Source of the DNA: Thuidium tamariscinum
Taxonomy: Eukaryota > Streptophyta > Bryopsida > Hypnales > Thuidiaceae
Assembly (NCBI GenBank): GCA_947034885.2
Contig: OX344758.2
Location: 12,179,067 to 12,243,066 of the forward strand
DNA: 64,000 bases
Direction: 5' to 3'
Shown here: one piece after another, positions 35,162 through 46,800 of the stretch
Position numbering within the stretch: position 1 is the stretch's first letter
How the letters are laid out: each line of letters starts with the position of its first letter
Position numbers and translations under genes: made by a program
The notes under the pieces: generated by a model
Databases searched by the model: none
What the model saw: the letters and a program-made list of their open reading frames with translations, nothing else
What the model was told of the DNA's origin: nothing

Positions 35162-36926
35162 ACCAGAGGCTTATTTTCCTCGCAAACTTCTTCCAGCAGG
35201 TATACAAGATGGTGTTTACAGGGTTCTATCAAAGACTGCCGCAATTTTTTTTTTAATTTGCAACTGCGCAGGATTTGATGCTGAATGTCGTAACCATGGA
35301 TCTCAAGTTCCTGCTCAGACTTGTGTGATTAGTAAACAGTAGGACCAGTGAGCTATGGTCTTATCAGAGGGCTTCACGGAGGACGGATCAGGAGTGGAGT
35401 GTACCCAGATTTGTGGTTTGTTTAAGGATGAAGATTCAAGGGGAAGTAATGCTGCAGAGACGACCTACTTTTGGAGGTTAGGGAAACTATTGGTTTTGTG
35501 TGCGTTGGGTTCATGTGCCTTGAAGGTCCGGAAGACTTGTATAGTAGTATGAGTCAGGTTAGTTGTGGAGCTTTTCTTTAGATTGTATTTCGGTAACATT
35601 TACCTTCTGAATCTCAGCTTTCGAGGGGGCTACTTCCAATTGTTCATGATCTTGGAGAACAGAATTTGACAAGGATTTCCTCTGTTGTGGTCTTCAGAAC
35701 TGTGGAGTGAAGCGGAACAAATTGAAAAAAGTGCTTGAATTTTTTTCTACCAGTATGCTGCATTCCTCACATTTAGAATCAAATGAGTATTTTAATGTAC
35801 AACAATTCAAGAGTTGAATCATGTCCATATTTTTCCTTACCCTATGAACAAAACTTCCAAATTCTTAACTCTTTCAAAGGTGTTGAAACCTTCTCAGAAA
35901 TGCAAACAAAACCTCAAATAGGAAGGTTTAACCTTGAAACGTCTCAATCCTTTTTTGAATTTTTGCACATTTTCACTTACAGTTTTGTACAGATATATCA
36001 TTTACTAGAATTTAATGAATTTGGTCATTAAGGAAGGTTGTCTTCTCTAGATTCAAGTGTTACATTTGATAAATTAGAAGTTAATTGGATGAAACAGTGC
36101 CTTGAAGGCCTTTGTTCATTGTCCAGAATATGGACGTCGGAGTGCTTCAGGGTTAATCCTTTTTCACTTTGAAGTAGCTACAAAATTAGATCAATGAGTA
36201 TTTCATAAAATCACCATGGATTTTAGTACGATTTCATCCTTTCAAGTGTCATTGTCATTGTGTCCAACAGATTTGTCCAATTTCATTCATCTTATTTCTT
36301 GAATTAGATGAATTAGGTTCTTTTGGTAGTTTTCTAACATTAATAAGGTATGGTCTCTTTAAATTTTTATTTGCAAATTTTCTAAAGCTTGAAAATCCAA
36401 GTGAATTTCACTTCAATCCTTGAGGTAGGAGAAATTAAAAGCAACAAAAAAAAGACATGTGCTTGGCTATAGACTCATTATAGACCATACAAGCTACCTA
36501 TGATAAGTGTTCTAAATTTTAGTTTTGCGTTGCTTGTCACCAACCATGGAATTTTTCTTCATGATTGCTAATGAGCACTAGACATTTTGTGTTATAAAGG
36601 ACCCAATTTGCAACATTCAAAGGACTTACATTTTAAAAGAGAACATTTTGTGTCTCTTATGATTTTTTAACATGCTTTTGCCATGTGATAAAGAATGAAC
36701 CCTTTTGATTTTCACTTTCTACATTTTGGAATTGAAGCTCACTTTTAGATACACCTATTTTTAGCACTTCTAGAAATTCAAAAGTTATTCAAAATACATA
36801 CCAAGATGATTTCAAGAATCCCGTTTTCACTTCCAACAACATAAAAAAAAACTAAAAAGAAAGGGAGGTGGTATTAATGAGAACCACGGCGGTATGCTTT
36901 TTCTGGCGATAATAGGTGCAGTTACC
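35162..36926 (+). other. Probable 3' UTR of GUX gene, then intergenic
   Basis: Gene-like composition continues to about 35700 and then becomes AT-rich. The small open frame at 35355-35552 shows no family resemblance. Nothing else is recognised before the large inverted-repeat element. Confidence 0.45.
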
Positions 36927-38536
36927 TTAGGGTACGTTCCCACCTGCTATTAGTAAAAATTTAGGTGCATTTATAGGGGGCGTGGTTAGACAAAATGTCC
37001 CTATTGAGCCTCTTTTGGGGGGAGGGATGGGATGCGGGTAGATCAAGGGGCTGCTCCGCAGCCTTCACAGGACCCATCAATCTACTTCTAATTTCAGTTT
37101 AAATTTGATTTTTCCAACAAAGTAGATGAGAATGCTATAGTACACAAGATTTTCAATAAGAAAATTGAAGCGATGATGTGGAATTTGCACCACATGTTCA
37201 CTTGAGCCTCAAAGCCAATCTTGAGTTGAAGTGGAGAGGAGAGAAACTCTTTATACTAGTGGAGTAGTGGTGGGTGAAACAAACCATGTGGGATATGTGA
37301 TTTAGGAGGAAAAAGAGCTCCTCCATTCATGGCTATGGAAATGCAGAAATTGTGATAAAAGTCAAATTTTAGACCTCATTTAAACATAGTAAACTATATT
37401 TTTTCAAAAAACTTCAAGTACACCCTTACCTACAAAAATCCGTTTGAGATTTTAATACTCCACCTAAAAGTTATGAACAAATTTCAGAAGAGGTGTTCAA
37501 AAATGTCTCCAAAAAATGTCCTTTCCACACACACCTCTCTAGAATTTGTTGAGAACTCTTACATGAGGCTTCAAAATCTCAAGTGGATTTTTAGAGATAA
37601 ATGTTAGCTTGCTTCTCCCACTTCTTGTAGTTCTAATTCTTTTTTTAAAAAGCTATGATATGATGCCCAAATGAAGTCTAGAATTCAACTTTGAGTACAA
37701 TCTTGAGTTTCTGCTCAACCATTAGCAACTTTATTTTTTATGAACAAAATTGAAAAGTGTTGAATATAGTACAATCTTAGAGGTGTAGAATTTTCTATTT
37801 GAGTAAGTGAACCCAATTGTGATCCTTTTCTTTAGGTGATAGTCTTTACCAATTCCTATCTAATTTGTACAATATTGTTGTAGGAACACTAATTTTTTTG
37901 CATTGTGAAAATTCATAATTTGTTCATATGTTGTTTATATATATATGCATAGTTACTTTATGAGAATCTAAGTAGTGATGTTTTTATCTTCAATTCTCAA
38001 TTGTAAATATTTCTTTTATAGATATAGGTATAGATATGAAATATGTGTATGTAATGCATAAGTTTTGTTAATCATAACAAACTTTCATTCAAGAAACGAA
38101 ATAAAATTTGTACTTTTCAAGTACTTGAAAGTTATGTGTTTTTAAATTTATTTGACAAGTACTGATCATTAAAGATATTAGAAGCTTGACATGAATATTT
38201 TCTAATCATAAATTCAAACATCAAACAAAGTAAGAATGTCAAAAAAGTTGGACAATGTTACATATTATTAATAGTACATGTAGATGTGGTCTAAATTGAT
38301 AATACTCCACCACAAACATTGTAACATATTCAACACTTCTTAATTTTGTTTATAGAAAATGAAGAAATTTATAGTTACACCTCAAATTTTGCTTCCCCCT
38401 TGTTTCATTGTTGTTTTAACATTTGGTGCATTACTACACTTTTTCAAAGATGTTTATACAACTAAAAATTATTCTAATGTTATTTGAAACAACAATGGAA
38501 TATTTTACCATGTTCACCTAATGTTTAAATGTAGAA

Positions 38537-39614
38537 GGGTCATTGCAAGAAACACCGACCACTTTTATAGTGCTTTGCAAAATTTGTTCTTGTCCAATGC
38601 TATAACTTTTGATTGATGAATCCAATGCCCAAACCAAAAAAAAATTTCTAGAATTTTTGATTGCAATCATATTCCATATTTTTCAAAATTTATAAAAAAT
38701 CATTTTATATTTAAAAATTATTTTTGTTAATTTGTCACACTTTCAAGATTAGGCTTTCTTTATACAATTGATTGGTTCAAATTATTGATTTTTGGTTGAA
38801 ATTTCTGTGGTATGTTTTTATAGTAGGTAGGCATGTCCCTACCAAAGAGCATCCAAAAAAACATTATTTTATGACCTCTACATTAGTGCAAACAGGCCTC
38901 CCTTGCGAGCATACTTCAGAACATTAGAAATGATTTTGAACTCATTTTTTTAGTCAAACCTCATCATTGTAAAGTCTTCTCAAATGGACAATTTTTAGTT
39001 TTGTTCAAAATTATTTTCCCTATTTTTTACAAATTAAAACATCAATGTATGTATTTTCTAAGACATCATCTTGGATATTGAATTCTAGTAAAGAAAATAC
39101 ATACATTGATGTTTTAATTTGTAAAAAATAGGGAAAATAATTTTGAACAAAACTAAAAATTGTCCATTTGAGAAGACTTTACAATGATGAGGTTTGACTA
39201 AAAAAATGAGTTCAAAATCATTTCTAATGTTCTGAAGTATGCTCGCAAGGGAGGCCTGTTTGCACTAATGTAGAGGTCATAAAATAATGTTTTTTTGGAT
39301 GCTCTTTGGTAGGGACATGCCTACCTACTATAAAAACATACCACAGAAATTTCAACCAAAAATCAATAATTTGAACCAATCAATTGTATAAAGAAAGCCT
39401 AATCTTGAAAGTGTGACAAATTAACAAAAATAATTTTTAAATATAAAATGATTTTTTATAAATTTTGAAAAATATGGAATATGATTGCAATCAAAAATTC
39501 TAGAATTTTTTTTTTGGTTTGGGTATTGGATTCATCAATCAAAAGTTATAGCATTGGACAAGAACAAATTTTGCAAAGTGCTACAAAAGTGGTCGGTGTT
39601 TTTTGCAATGACCC
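38537..39614. repeat. Near-perfect inverted repeat, 523-bp arms, 32-bp loop
   Basis: The left arm 38537-39059 is the reverse complement of 39092-39614 with only a few differences (for example near 38570 and 38635). The loop is 39060-39091. It lies centrally inside the long-TIR element, so the whole structure is a palindrome within a palindrome. The high identity suggests a recent origin or ongoing gene conversion. A transcript across it would form a roughly 520-bp duplex, a potential small-RNA source. Confidence 0.95.
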
Positions 39615-40316
39615 ATAACAAAAGTTAAATTGTTTTAACATCATATCATCAATAGACAATTGAATTTGAAATTAATACATATTTCATACCTTCTCATAAG
39701 AAGGTCCATCTCTTATAAGATACCCTCTATGTAATAAGAGCTCCAACATGCTTTGATATCCTACTAAACAAAAAGGGTTATTGTGTGTATAGTACCCTCC
39801 TCATACAAACCTAGTAAATAAATAAATAAATACTTACATCACAATACAATATTCAAATCCAATCTAATTAGCTTGAGAGAGGAAATAGTTTCTTTTTGCA
39901 TTCTCAAGTAGTTGGAATTTTGGATATTGACAAGTTTCTTTTATCATCATTAATCGATCATCAAGTGCTTGCAATACATAAGGGATGAACTATTGGCATG
40001 AGATATCCACCAACATTTCAAAAATCCAAATGTTGTTTTGATGTAGACTATTAACATCAATTGAAAGGTATGAATTATAAAAGGGTATTATTCCCTCATT
40101 AAAACCCCAAAGCGCTCTCTGTCACAATTTTGAGAGCAATTTTATTGCAAAGGAATTAAAATTTGATAACAATCTTGAATTAACATTTAAACATTTAAAC
40201 TTGAGACCATGAATCAATTAAAATAGAACAAGCCCTTACAAGCACAAAATGAGGTGACCACTTTTTTTTATAAGTCTTGAAAAACCCTTGTAGAAGACGA
40301 CTTTCAAGAATTCAAC

Positions 40317-40500
40317 CATGAATAATTATTGATCCAATATTCTACACCATCATATTGAGAATGTGAAACAATACCTTTGAGTAATTGTTCATTCAATATT
40401 CTACAACACCATATTAAAAATGTGGAAACAATACCTTTGAATAATTGTGGATCTAATATTCCTACATCATCGTATTCAAATTAATGACACAATACCTTGA
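40317..40500 (+). repeat. Three tandem units of about 60 bp
   Basis: The segment GTGAAACAATACCTTTGA with TAATTGTT.ATYYAATATTCTAC recurs three times with substitutions. It lies inside the long-TIR element and is non-coding. Confidence 0.7.
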
Positions 40501-41384
40501 TTCACAACATTGATTAAATATAACTTGTGACATTGCTGGGACAACCTCAAGTGTCTACTTTGTGTTTGTCATGTTGTGTCAATATTGGTGAAATATTGAT
40601 TTAAAGTTCTTAAGAATTTGAGATGTAACTAGAAATGCAAGAATTGTGCTTGAAGTTGAATTTTAGACTTCATTTGGGCATCGTATCATAGTTTTTTTTT
40701 AAAAGAATTAGAACTATAAGAAGTGGGAGAAGCAAGCTAACATTTATCTCTAAAAATCCACTTGAGATTTTGAAGCCTCATGTAAGAGTTCTCAACAAAT
40801 TCTAGAGAGGTGTGTGTGGAAAGGACATTTTTTGGGGACATTTTTGAACACCTCTTCTGAAATTTGTTCATAACTTTTAGGTGGAGTATTAAAATCTCAA
40901 ACAGATTTTTGTAGGTAAGGGTGTACTTGAAGTTTTTTGAAAAAATATAGTTTACTATATTTAAATGAGGTCTAAAATTTGACTTTTATCACAATTTCTG
41001 CATTTCCACAACCATGAATGGAGGAGCTCTTTTTCCTCCTAAATCACATTTCCCACATGGTTTGTTTCACCCATCACTACTCCACTAGTATAAAGAGTTT
41101 CTCTCCTCTCCACTTCAACTCAAGATTGGCTTTGAGGCTCAAGTGAACATGTGGCGCAAATTCCACATCATCGCTTCAATTTTCTTATTGAAAATCTTGT
41201 GTACTATAGCATTCTCATCTACTTTGTTGGAAAAATCAAATTTAAACTGAAATTAGAAGTAGATTGATGGGTCCTGTGAAGGCTGCTCAATAGGGAAGGC
41301 TGCTCAATAGGGACATTTTGTCTAACCACGCCCCCTATAAATGCACCTAAATTTTTACTAACAGCAGGTGGGAACGTACCCTTA

Positions 41385-41617
41385 CTTGCGTCCCACCCTT
41401 GCTTGGATCCCACTCCACTGGGCAGTTACTTCACCACGGTGAAAGGTTTGCACACCGATAAACGCGCTGTCGCCTGCCCCACGGTCACGCACTCTTCTCC
41501 TTCAAACAGACTTCAAAAGGCCCTCAATCCTCCTGAGCCAATGCCCTAAGTTAATTCCCGCTTCGCATTCCTCCAATTCCCTCGTCTGCACTGAATTCAG
41601 GGTTGCAACCGAGCACC
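41385..41617 (+). promoter_or_regulatory. Promoter and leader of isopropylmalate isomerase gene
   Basis: Only 233 bp separate the transposon's target duplication from the start codon. The stretch is GC-richer than the transposon and must hold the core promoter or leader unless transcription starts within the element. No TATA box is evident. Confidence 0.5.
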
Positions 41618-43523
41618 ATGGCTACAGCAGCTACACTGGGAATGCGCCTGTCGCCCGCAGGCTCAAACCACGCTTCAATTGGCGCTTCGAACGTCGCTTC
41701 GTCGCGCTCAGTGGCAATCTCCTGTTCCAGAGCAACCATTCCTTCGTCGGACAGTTCGTTCTGGGGCTCTGCGTTGCGGTTTGAGAGCAAGAGCCAGGGT
41801 GTTGTTGCTGTTGGAAGTGCCATCCGAACTCGTGCTCAGGCGGGAGCTCAGGCAGATTCTTCAGAATCGGTTCGCGGCTCTCGGGTAATTCACGGGCGTT
41901 GCTTTGTTGTTGGAGATAACATTGACACGGACCAGATCATTCCCGCGGAGTACCTGACTCTTGTGCCTTCGAAACCTGAGGAGTATGAGAAGCTCGGCAG
42001 TTATGCTATGATTGGACTGCCGGAGAAATGGGGGAAGTTTATTGAGGAGGGGAAGGGGAAGACGGAGTACAAGGTCATTATCGGTGGTGACAATTTTGGA
42101 TGTGGATCTTCCAGGTATTTTTTATTCTATTCTCTAGTTTTTGTGAGGTTTTTCTTGTTCGGATGTTTGACTTTGTGCGGCGTTTCTGGAAAACGGAATG
42201 TTCTTGTTCGGTGGTTTCAATTTCAGTTAGGTAGAGGCTCCATCAACCATACTGTACATTAGAGTTCTATGGACCATACATGTGAGCTTTGATTTGAGCT
42301 AAGTGTGAAAACACTTAAATCTATGGACAGTTGTTTTTTGCAATTAGTTCTAGGTTAACACAAATGCAAATTTTAAGATGGTGCAAGTTTCTAGATTGGT
42401 GTAGGAAAAGGTTTAAAGCTCTCTCGTATGGTGAATGGAACCTCTCCCTCATTGTATGGTGAATGAAGACTTTACATGAGGAATTTGAATGTTTTAAAAC
42501 TTTTTTTGAATATTTGTGTTTGAAGAGACAGCTTGGAAGTAGAGCCGGAAAATTTGCGGTCTAATTTAATCAGAAATGCAATTATGAAGCTGTGAGAACT
42601 AGAATATTTTGCTTTCCAGGAATTTTGGCTTTGTTTGAATCCAAGCATTTTCTCTTCTGTTTATTCTGTATCCGGTTAGGAATTCAGCTTATCGATTTTG
42701 TTCAATTCTGTTGTCACGGTATGAGATGTCTCTCCAGGATTCAATATTTGGAATTAAATTTTCTTTTGTAAGACTTGCCCTTGTTCAGACGTTGAAATGT
42801 TGGTGTGATCTTTGTTCTCAATCATACACGACATTTGTTTGTATTTGAGGCATATTCACTTGTACATATTCTGTTTCTGGTCTGGAGTTCAGCTTGTAAA
42901 ATGCTGTTCAATTCTGTTGTCAGGTTTCGAGAGGTCACAAATTTTTGAAATTAAATTGATGCACTGTTACTATGGAAGGTGTCTCTGTATTGTACTGAAA
43001 CGGGTTTGCGTTTTTGCTTTGAGTTTATTCACGTGAGCGGATCGACTTGTATTGTTTTACCCTTCAAGGACGAGAGGGAGCAGTCTCCTCGTCCTCGAAG
43101 GATTTAGATCATTTCCATTCTTTTAGATGACTTTGTAATAATATGATAGCACCTGGCTGAGGGACACATCAATTCCTAAAAGTTTGATTCTATTCCGTTT
43201 AAATGTCCAGGGAGCATGCACCAGTGGCCTTAGGTGCTGCGGGTGCGCGCGCCGTGGTGGCCGAGACATACGCAAGAATTTTCTTTCGAAACTCGGTATC
43301 AACAGGAGAGCTTTATCCCGTGGAAACGCAAGGCAAAATCTGGCAGGAGAATAACACTGGCGATATTGTGACTCTTGATATGGAGAGGGACGTGTTGGTG
43401 AATCACACAACTGGAAAGCAATACAACCTGAAGCCAATTGGTGAGGCGGGACCTGTCATCGATGCCGGTGGCATCTTCAATTACGCAAGAAGCACCGGAA
43501 TGATCTCATCACCAGCACAGTAG
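41618..43523 (+). CDS. 3-isopropylmalate dehydratase small subunit, plastid
   Basis: Two exons (41618-42114 and 43211-43523) encode 269 residues, matching plant small subunits of about 250-260 plus a transit peptide. Residues 1 to about 80 are rich in Ser/Ala/Arg without acids early on, typical of chloroplast import. The aconitase swivel fold follows, with DNIDTDQIIPAEYL (about 100-113), GGDNFGCGSSREHAP spanning the splice junction (about 156-170) and YARIFFRNSVSTGELYP. With the iron-sulfur large subunit it isomerises 2- and 3-isopropylmalate in leucine biosynthesis, and in some plants also glucosinolate chain elongation. The start is the first in-frame ATG. The P450 gene downstream is convergent, with 325 bp between stop codons. 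Confidence 0.95.
42651..42965 (+). repeat. Diverged duplication in the isomerase intron
   Basis: Two segments about 200 bp apart (near 42651-42765 and 42860-42965) share TTCTGT.TCYGGT, GTTCAATTCTGTTGTCA and TTKGAAATTAAATT. They look like an old local duplication inside the 1096-bp intron. Confidence 0.55.
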
Positions 43524-43848
43524 GATCTTATTTCTAGTGTCTTCGAATGTGCTTTACTTTCGAGCACATACCGTTTTGCACCAGTACCTAATTTTAGTCT
43601 TACGGTTCCGTCCCATGAACTCAATTAAATTACTATATTCCCTGGGCATGCCCTTCAGCGTAGTTGAGTCCTATACAATGCCGAAGATGTTTTCAAATAC
43701 TACCAAATAAGCGAAAATTTCCTCCCGAATGCAACTAATGCCGTTCAACTGCATTGAGTGGCTGTGGACTATTTTCCTGTTGAGTTCCAAAACCTGTTTT
43801 AGACTACTTGTTTGCGCACTGACAAGGGATGCCATGCAGATCGAGCCT

Positions 43849-46800
43849 CTACAGAGCTTTGAGAATGATAGGCAAGCCAAACTTGGGTCTTGTCGTGATG
43901 ACGTTCGTCGGGTAATGCTTGTAATTGGGAGACGGCAGGAGCTCAAACCGGCGCAGCACTCTCGCCAAGATGATCTTGGCTTCGAACACGGCGAAGTTGT
44001 TGCCGATGCAGAGCTTGGGTCCCAAGCCGAACGGGTTGAACGCGTGGGGATGTGAGCAAGCACCCGCCACACCATTCGCGAATCTCTCGGGATTGTACTC
44101 CGCAGCGTCCTCTCCCCAGTACTCTTTGTCGAAGTGCACTATATTAGCTGCGAATTCGACGGTCATGCCCTTGGGAATGAAGAGATTTTTCAGGTGCAAA
44201 TCCTTGTCTACCAATCTCGTAATGGTCGGTCCAGGGGTAAACGTTCGCAAGGTCTCGTTGAAGATCATCCCCAACACTTTGAGACGAGACAGCACGCTCG
44301 TGTTGAAACGTTCCTCGGCCTCGTCGCCGCCGCCGCCGATGACCTCCAGAACTTCCTTGCGAGCACGCTCTTGCCATTCGGGATGCAAGGCCAACATGAG
44401 CATCGTGAAGCAGGTGGCGTTGGCGACGGTGTCTTGGCCTGCCATGTAGAACAGCTTGCAGTTGTTGAACACGGACGCACGGTTGAATTCCAGGGAGTCT
44501 TCCTCCCATCCATCGCTGGCATCAGACAGCATGTTTCCCAGAAGGTCGTTCCCGTAGGAGCCTGTTTCGTTGCGAGCGGCGGCTTCCAGACGACTGTCGA
44601 TGACTTCGTGCAGGAGAGTGTCGACTTTCGTAACCATTTGGTTGATGTGTCGGTGTTGTTTCGAAAAAAATTTGCTGTTCAAAAGGGTTTTCATGGCAGA
44701 GGGCGTACTGTAAGTGTTCCCATCTTCAAACTGAATTAATTGTGTGGAAGATCAGCAATTCGGGTTTATTGTGTGTACTTTACTCAGAGAAATTGTTCAT
44801 TGTGACATTCAACAGCAACTCGCATTAAAATTTTCAATGGAAATCATGCTCCTAGTTAAGTCTACCTATTGTAATCCAATGAATTTTGAGCACTTTTTTA
44901 CTGCACTAGTCGTCTTACTTCCACCTATTTAGATATCTGATAGGTTATGACAACACTATCCACATTCCTATGCTTCGAATACAAGTAGAGCACCTGATTT
45001 ATTATCAAGAATCTGCAGTAACCAAAGAAGTGTGGCTTGGATTCTTAATGTGTAATATTTGAGTGAAAACTAGAACAAATCTACACGACAAGTTGAGAAA
45101 ATTCTAAAATTTATAATTCATAGTATTTGTGACATTAATCATTGCCGGTGGGATGTTTTTGGTGAACAATATATATTAGAAAGCATGTGTAACTTATTGG
45201 TCTTAGAGTTGGACAACTACAAATATTTGGCCTTAAAGCTAAAAGATACTATTTGTGCCATGTAACTATTTTGTACGACTTTGTAGCTTCTATGTATCAA
45301 TAGAGTAAATTTTGAAAATTTGAAAAGTATGCCATTGATACATAGTGGCACAAATAGGATCTCTTACCTTAACCACTGGCAATAGAAACAATAGAAAACA
45401 ACTTGACTTGCTTATAAATGCTATGTAAATATCATATAGTGGCATTTGGTACCTATAAAGCGGAACAAGCATGGATTTCACATCACCCATCACTTTGAAG
45501 ACTTCTTTGGTAATTTGAGTTTGGAGCTTGTATATTTGCTCTCCTATCTCAAAGTCACCACCAAAGGCTGTCAATGATAGGATGTGTCCTGAAATCCTAT
45601 GAACATCTGGGTCCACATTAATTTCGGCAATCCCTCCTGCTTGATCTACTATTTGCTCCCATCTGCAAATTTCTGTGCTAGTTCCTTCCACCATTGCTTC
45701 TACCATGCCCTACAACAAGGTGCAAAAAACCTCTATCACATAAACATTATTTATTCATGTTGGTATTTTTGATAAACAATAAAGCTATAACATGTGTGAC
45801 TTTCCCATTTCTATTTGTTGAAGGCTAAGCATTTAATAATTGTAGAGTATTTTGCCTCTAACCAATTATTATGGGTACATCCTCATTTGTTTAATATAGA
45901 TGTGTAATACTTGAATTCAATGCTACCACAATACCATGGCCATAACACTATTGAGAAGCATTGCTAGTGTCTTTAGCTATATGCCAATAGACTTTGGACA
46001 ATAAACTACAATTTTTTTATAGCAAAGGCCATTGGAGTATCTACTATTCACACTAGATTATCATTATTTAGACACCCTTGAAATAAGAAATGTTTCAAAT
46101 TTGATAAATTGTCTCAAAGAATTTGTTCTACTTTCTTTAGTACTTTTTAACAATTTGAATTGATTTTAAAGACTACAAAGAATATAATCGATACTAAATC
46201 TAGATGTTGCAATTGCATGCAATTAGATTAATGGATGGTAGTGTACCTTGAGTTTGTCTTGATGGAAAAAAGGGTTGATTGCATGTCTCTCATTGGCCCA
46301 TTTCTGCCCTACAAGAACTACCAACCCTTTACCAAAGATTTGGGTGATCAAATAACTTTTTGATGGAGACCACTTCAAGGAATCATGGTTCTTGACAAAT
46401 ATTTCTTTCGCCAATTTTGGATCTCGTGTCACAAAGCGTGTGACATTCCCCCACCAATAGAAGAAATGCTTCTCGCCTGTAGAACTAGAATGAGTTAAAG
46501 TACATTTCAATACACTCATTGAATTTTAAACTTTTCTTTGCATACAAGATAGATAGTTAAATGGCACTTTCTAGTGTAATTTGTAAAGAAGCTTCTTTGT
46601 CCTTGGTTCTTGATGAATGTTCCAATTAGTTTGTTGAAAGTGCTAACCAAAAATTCTTATTGGCTATATGTCTCCCATTCATCAATATGGTGGAATGAGT
46701 GAATAATTGTGGACAGACAAGAGTGCATGACAAGCTCCCACCATATAGAAAAGTGGGAAACCATCCTACATAAGCTCATCCATTCTACAAGATTCAGACA

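Larger units (their letters stand above)
36930..41381. mobile_element. Long-TIR PIF/Harbinger-like foldback element, TSD TTA
   Basis: The left end GGGTACGTTCCCACCTGCT is mirrored by AGCAGGTGGGAACGTACCC at the right end. Homology between arms extends about 730-770 bp inwards (to about 37701 and from about 40654). TTA is duplicated at 36927-36929 and 41382-41384. A TTA target with GG-rich ends suits PIF/Harbinger, although terminal repeats this long are unusual for that group. No transposase frame exists in 4452 bp. The interior contains the long hairpin 38537-39614 and a short triple repeat near 40317-40500. The right end lies 237 bp before the isopropylmalate isomerase start codon. Confidence 0.85.

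Noticed and set aside
41551-41823. A 90-codon minus-strand frame over the isomerase transit-peptide region
   Set aside because: It is antisense to a well-supported exon and has no family resemblance.
44134-44739. A 201-codon plus-strand frame, with further frames antisense to the P450 last exon
   Set aside because: These are shadows of a conserved P450 exon whose motifs read clearly on the minus strand.
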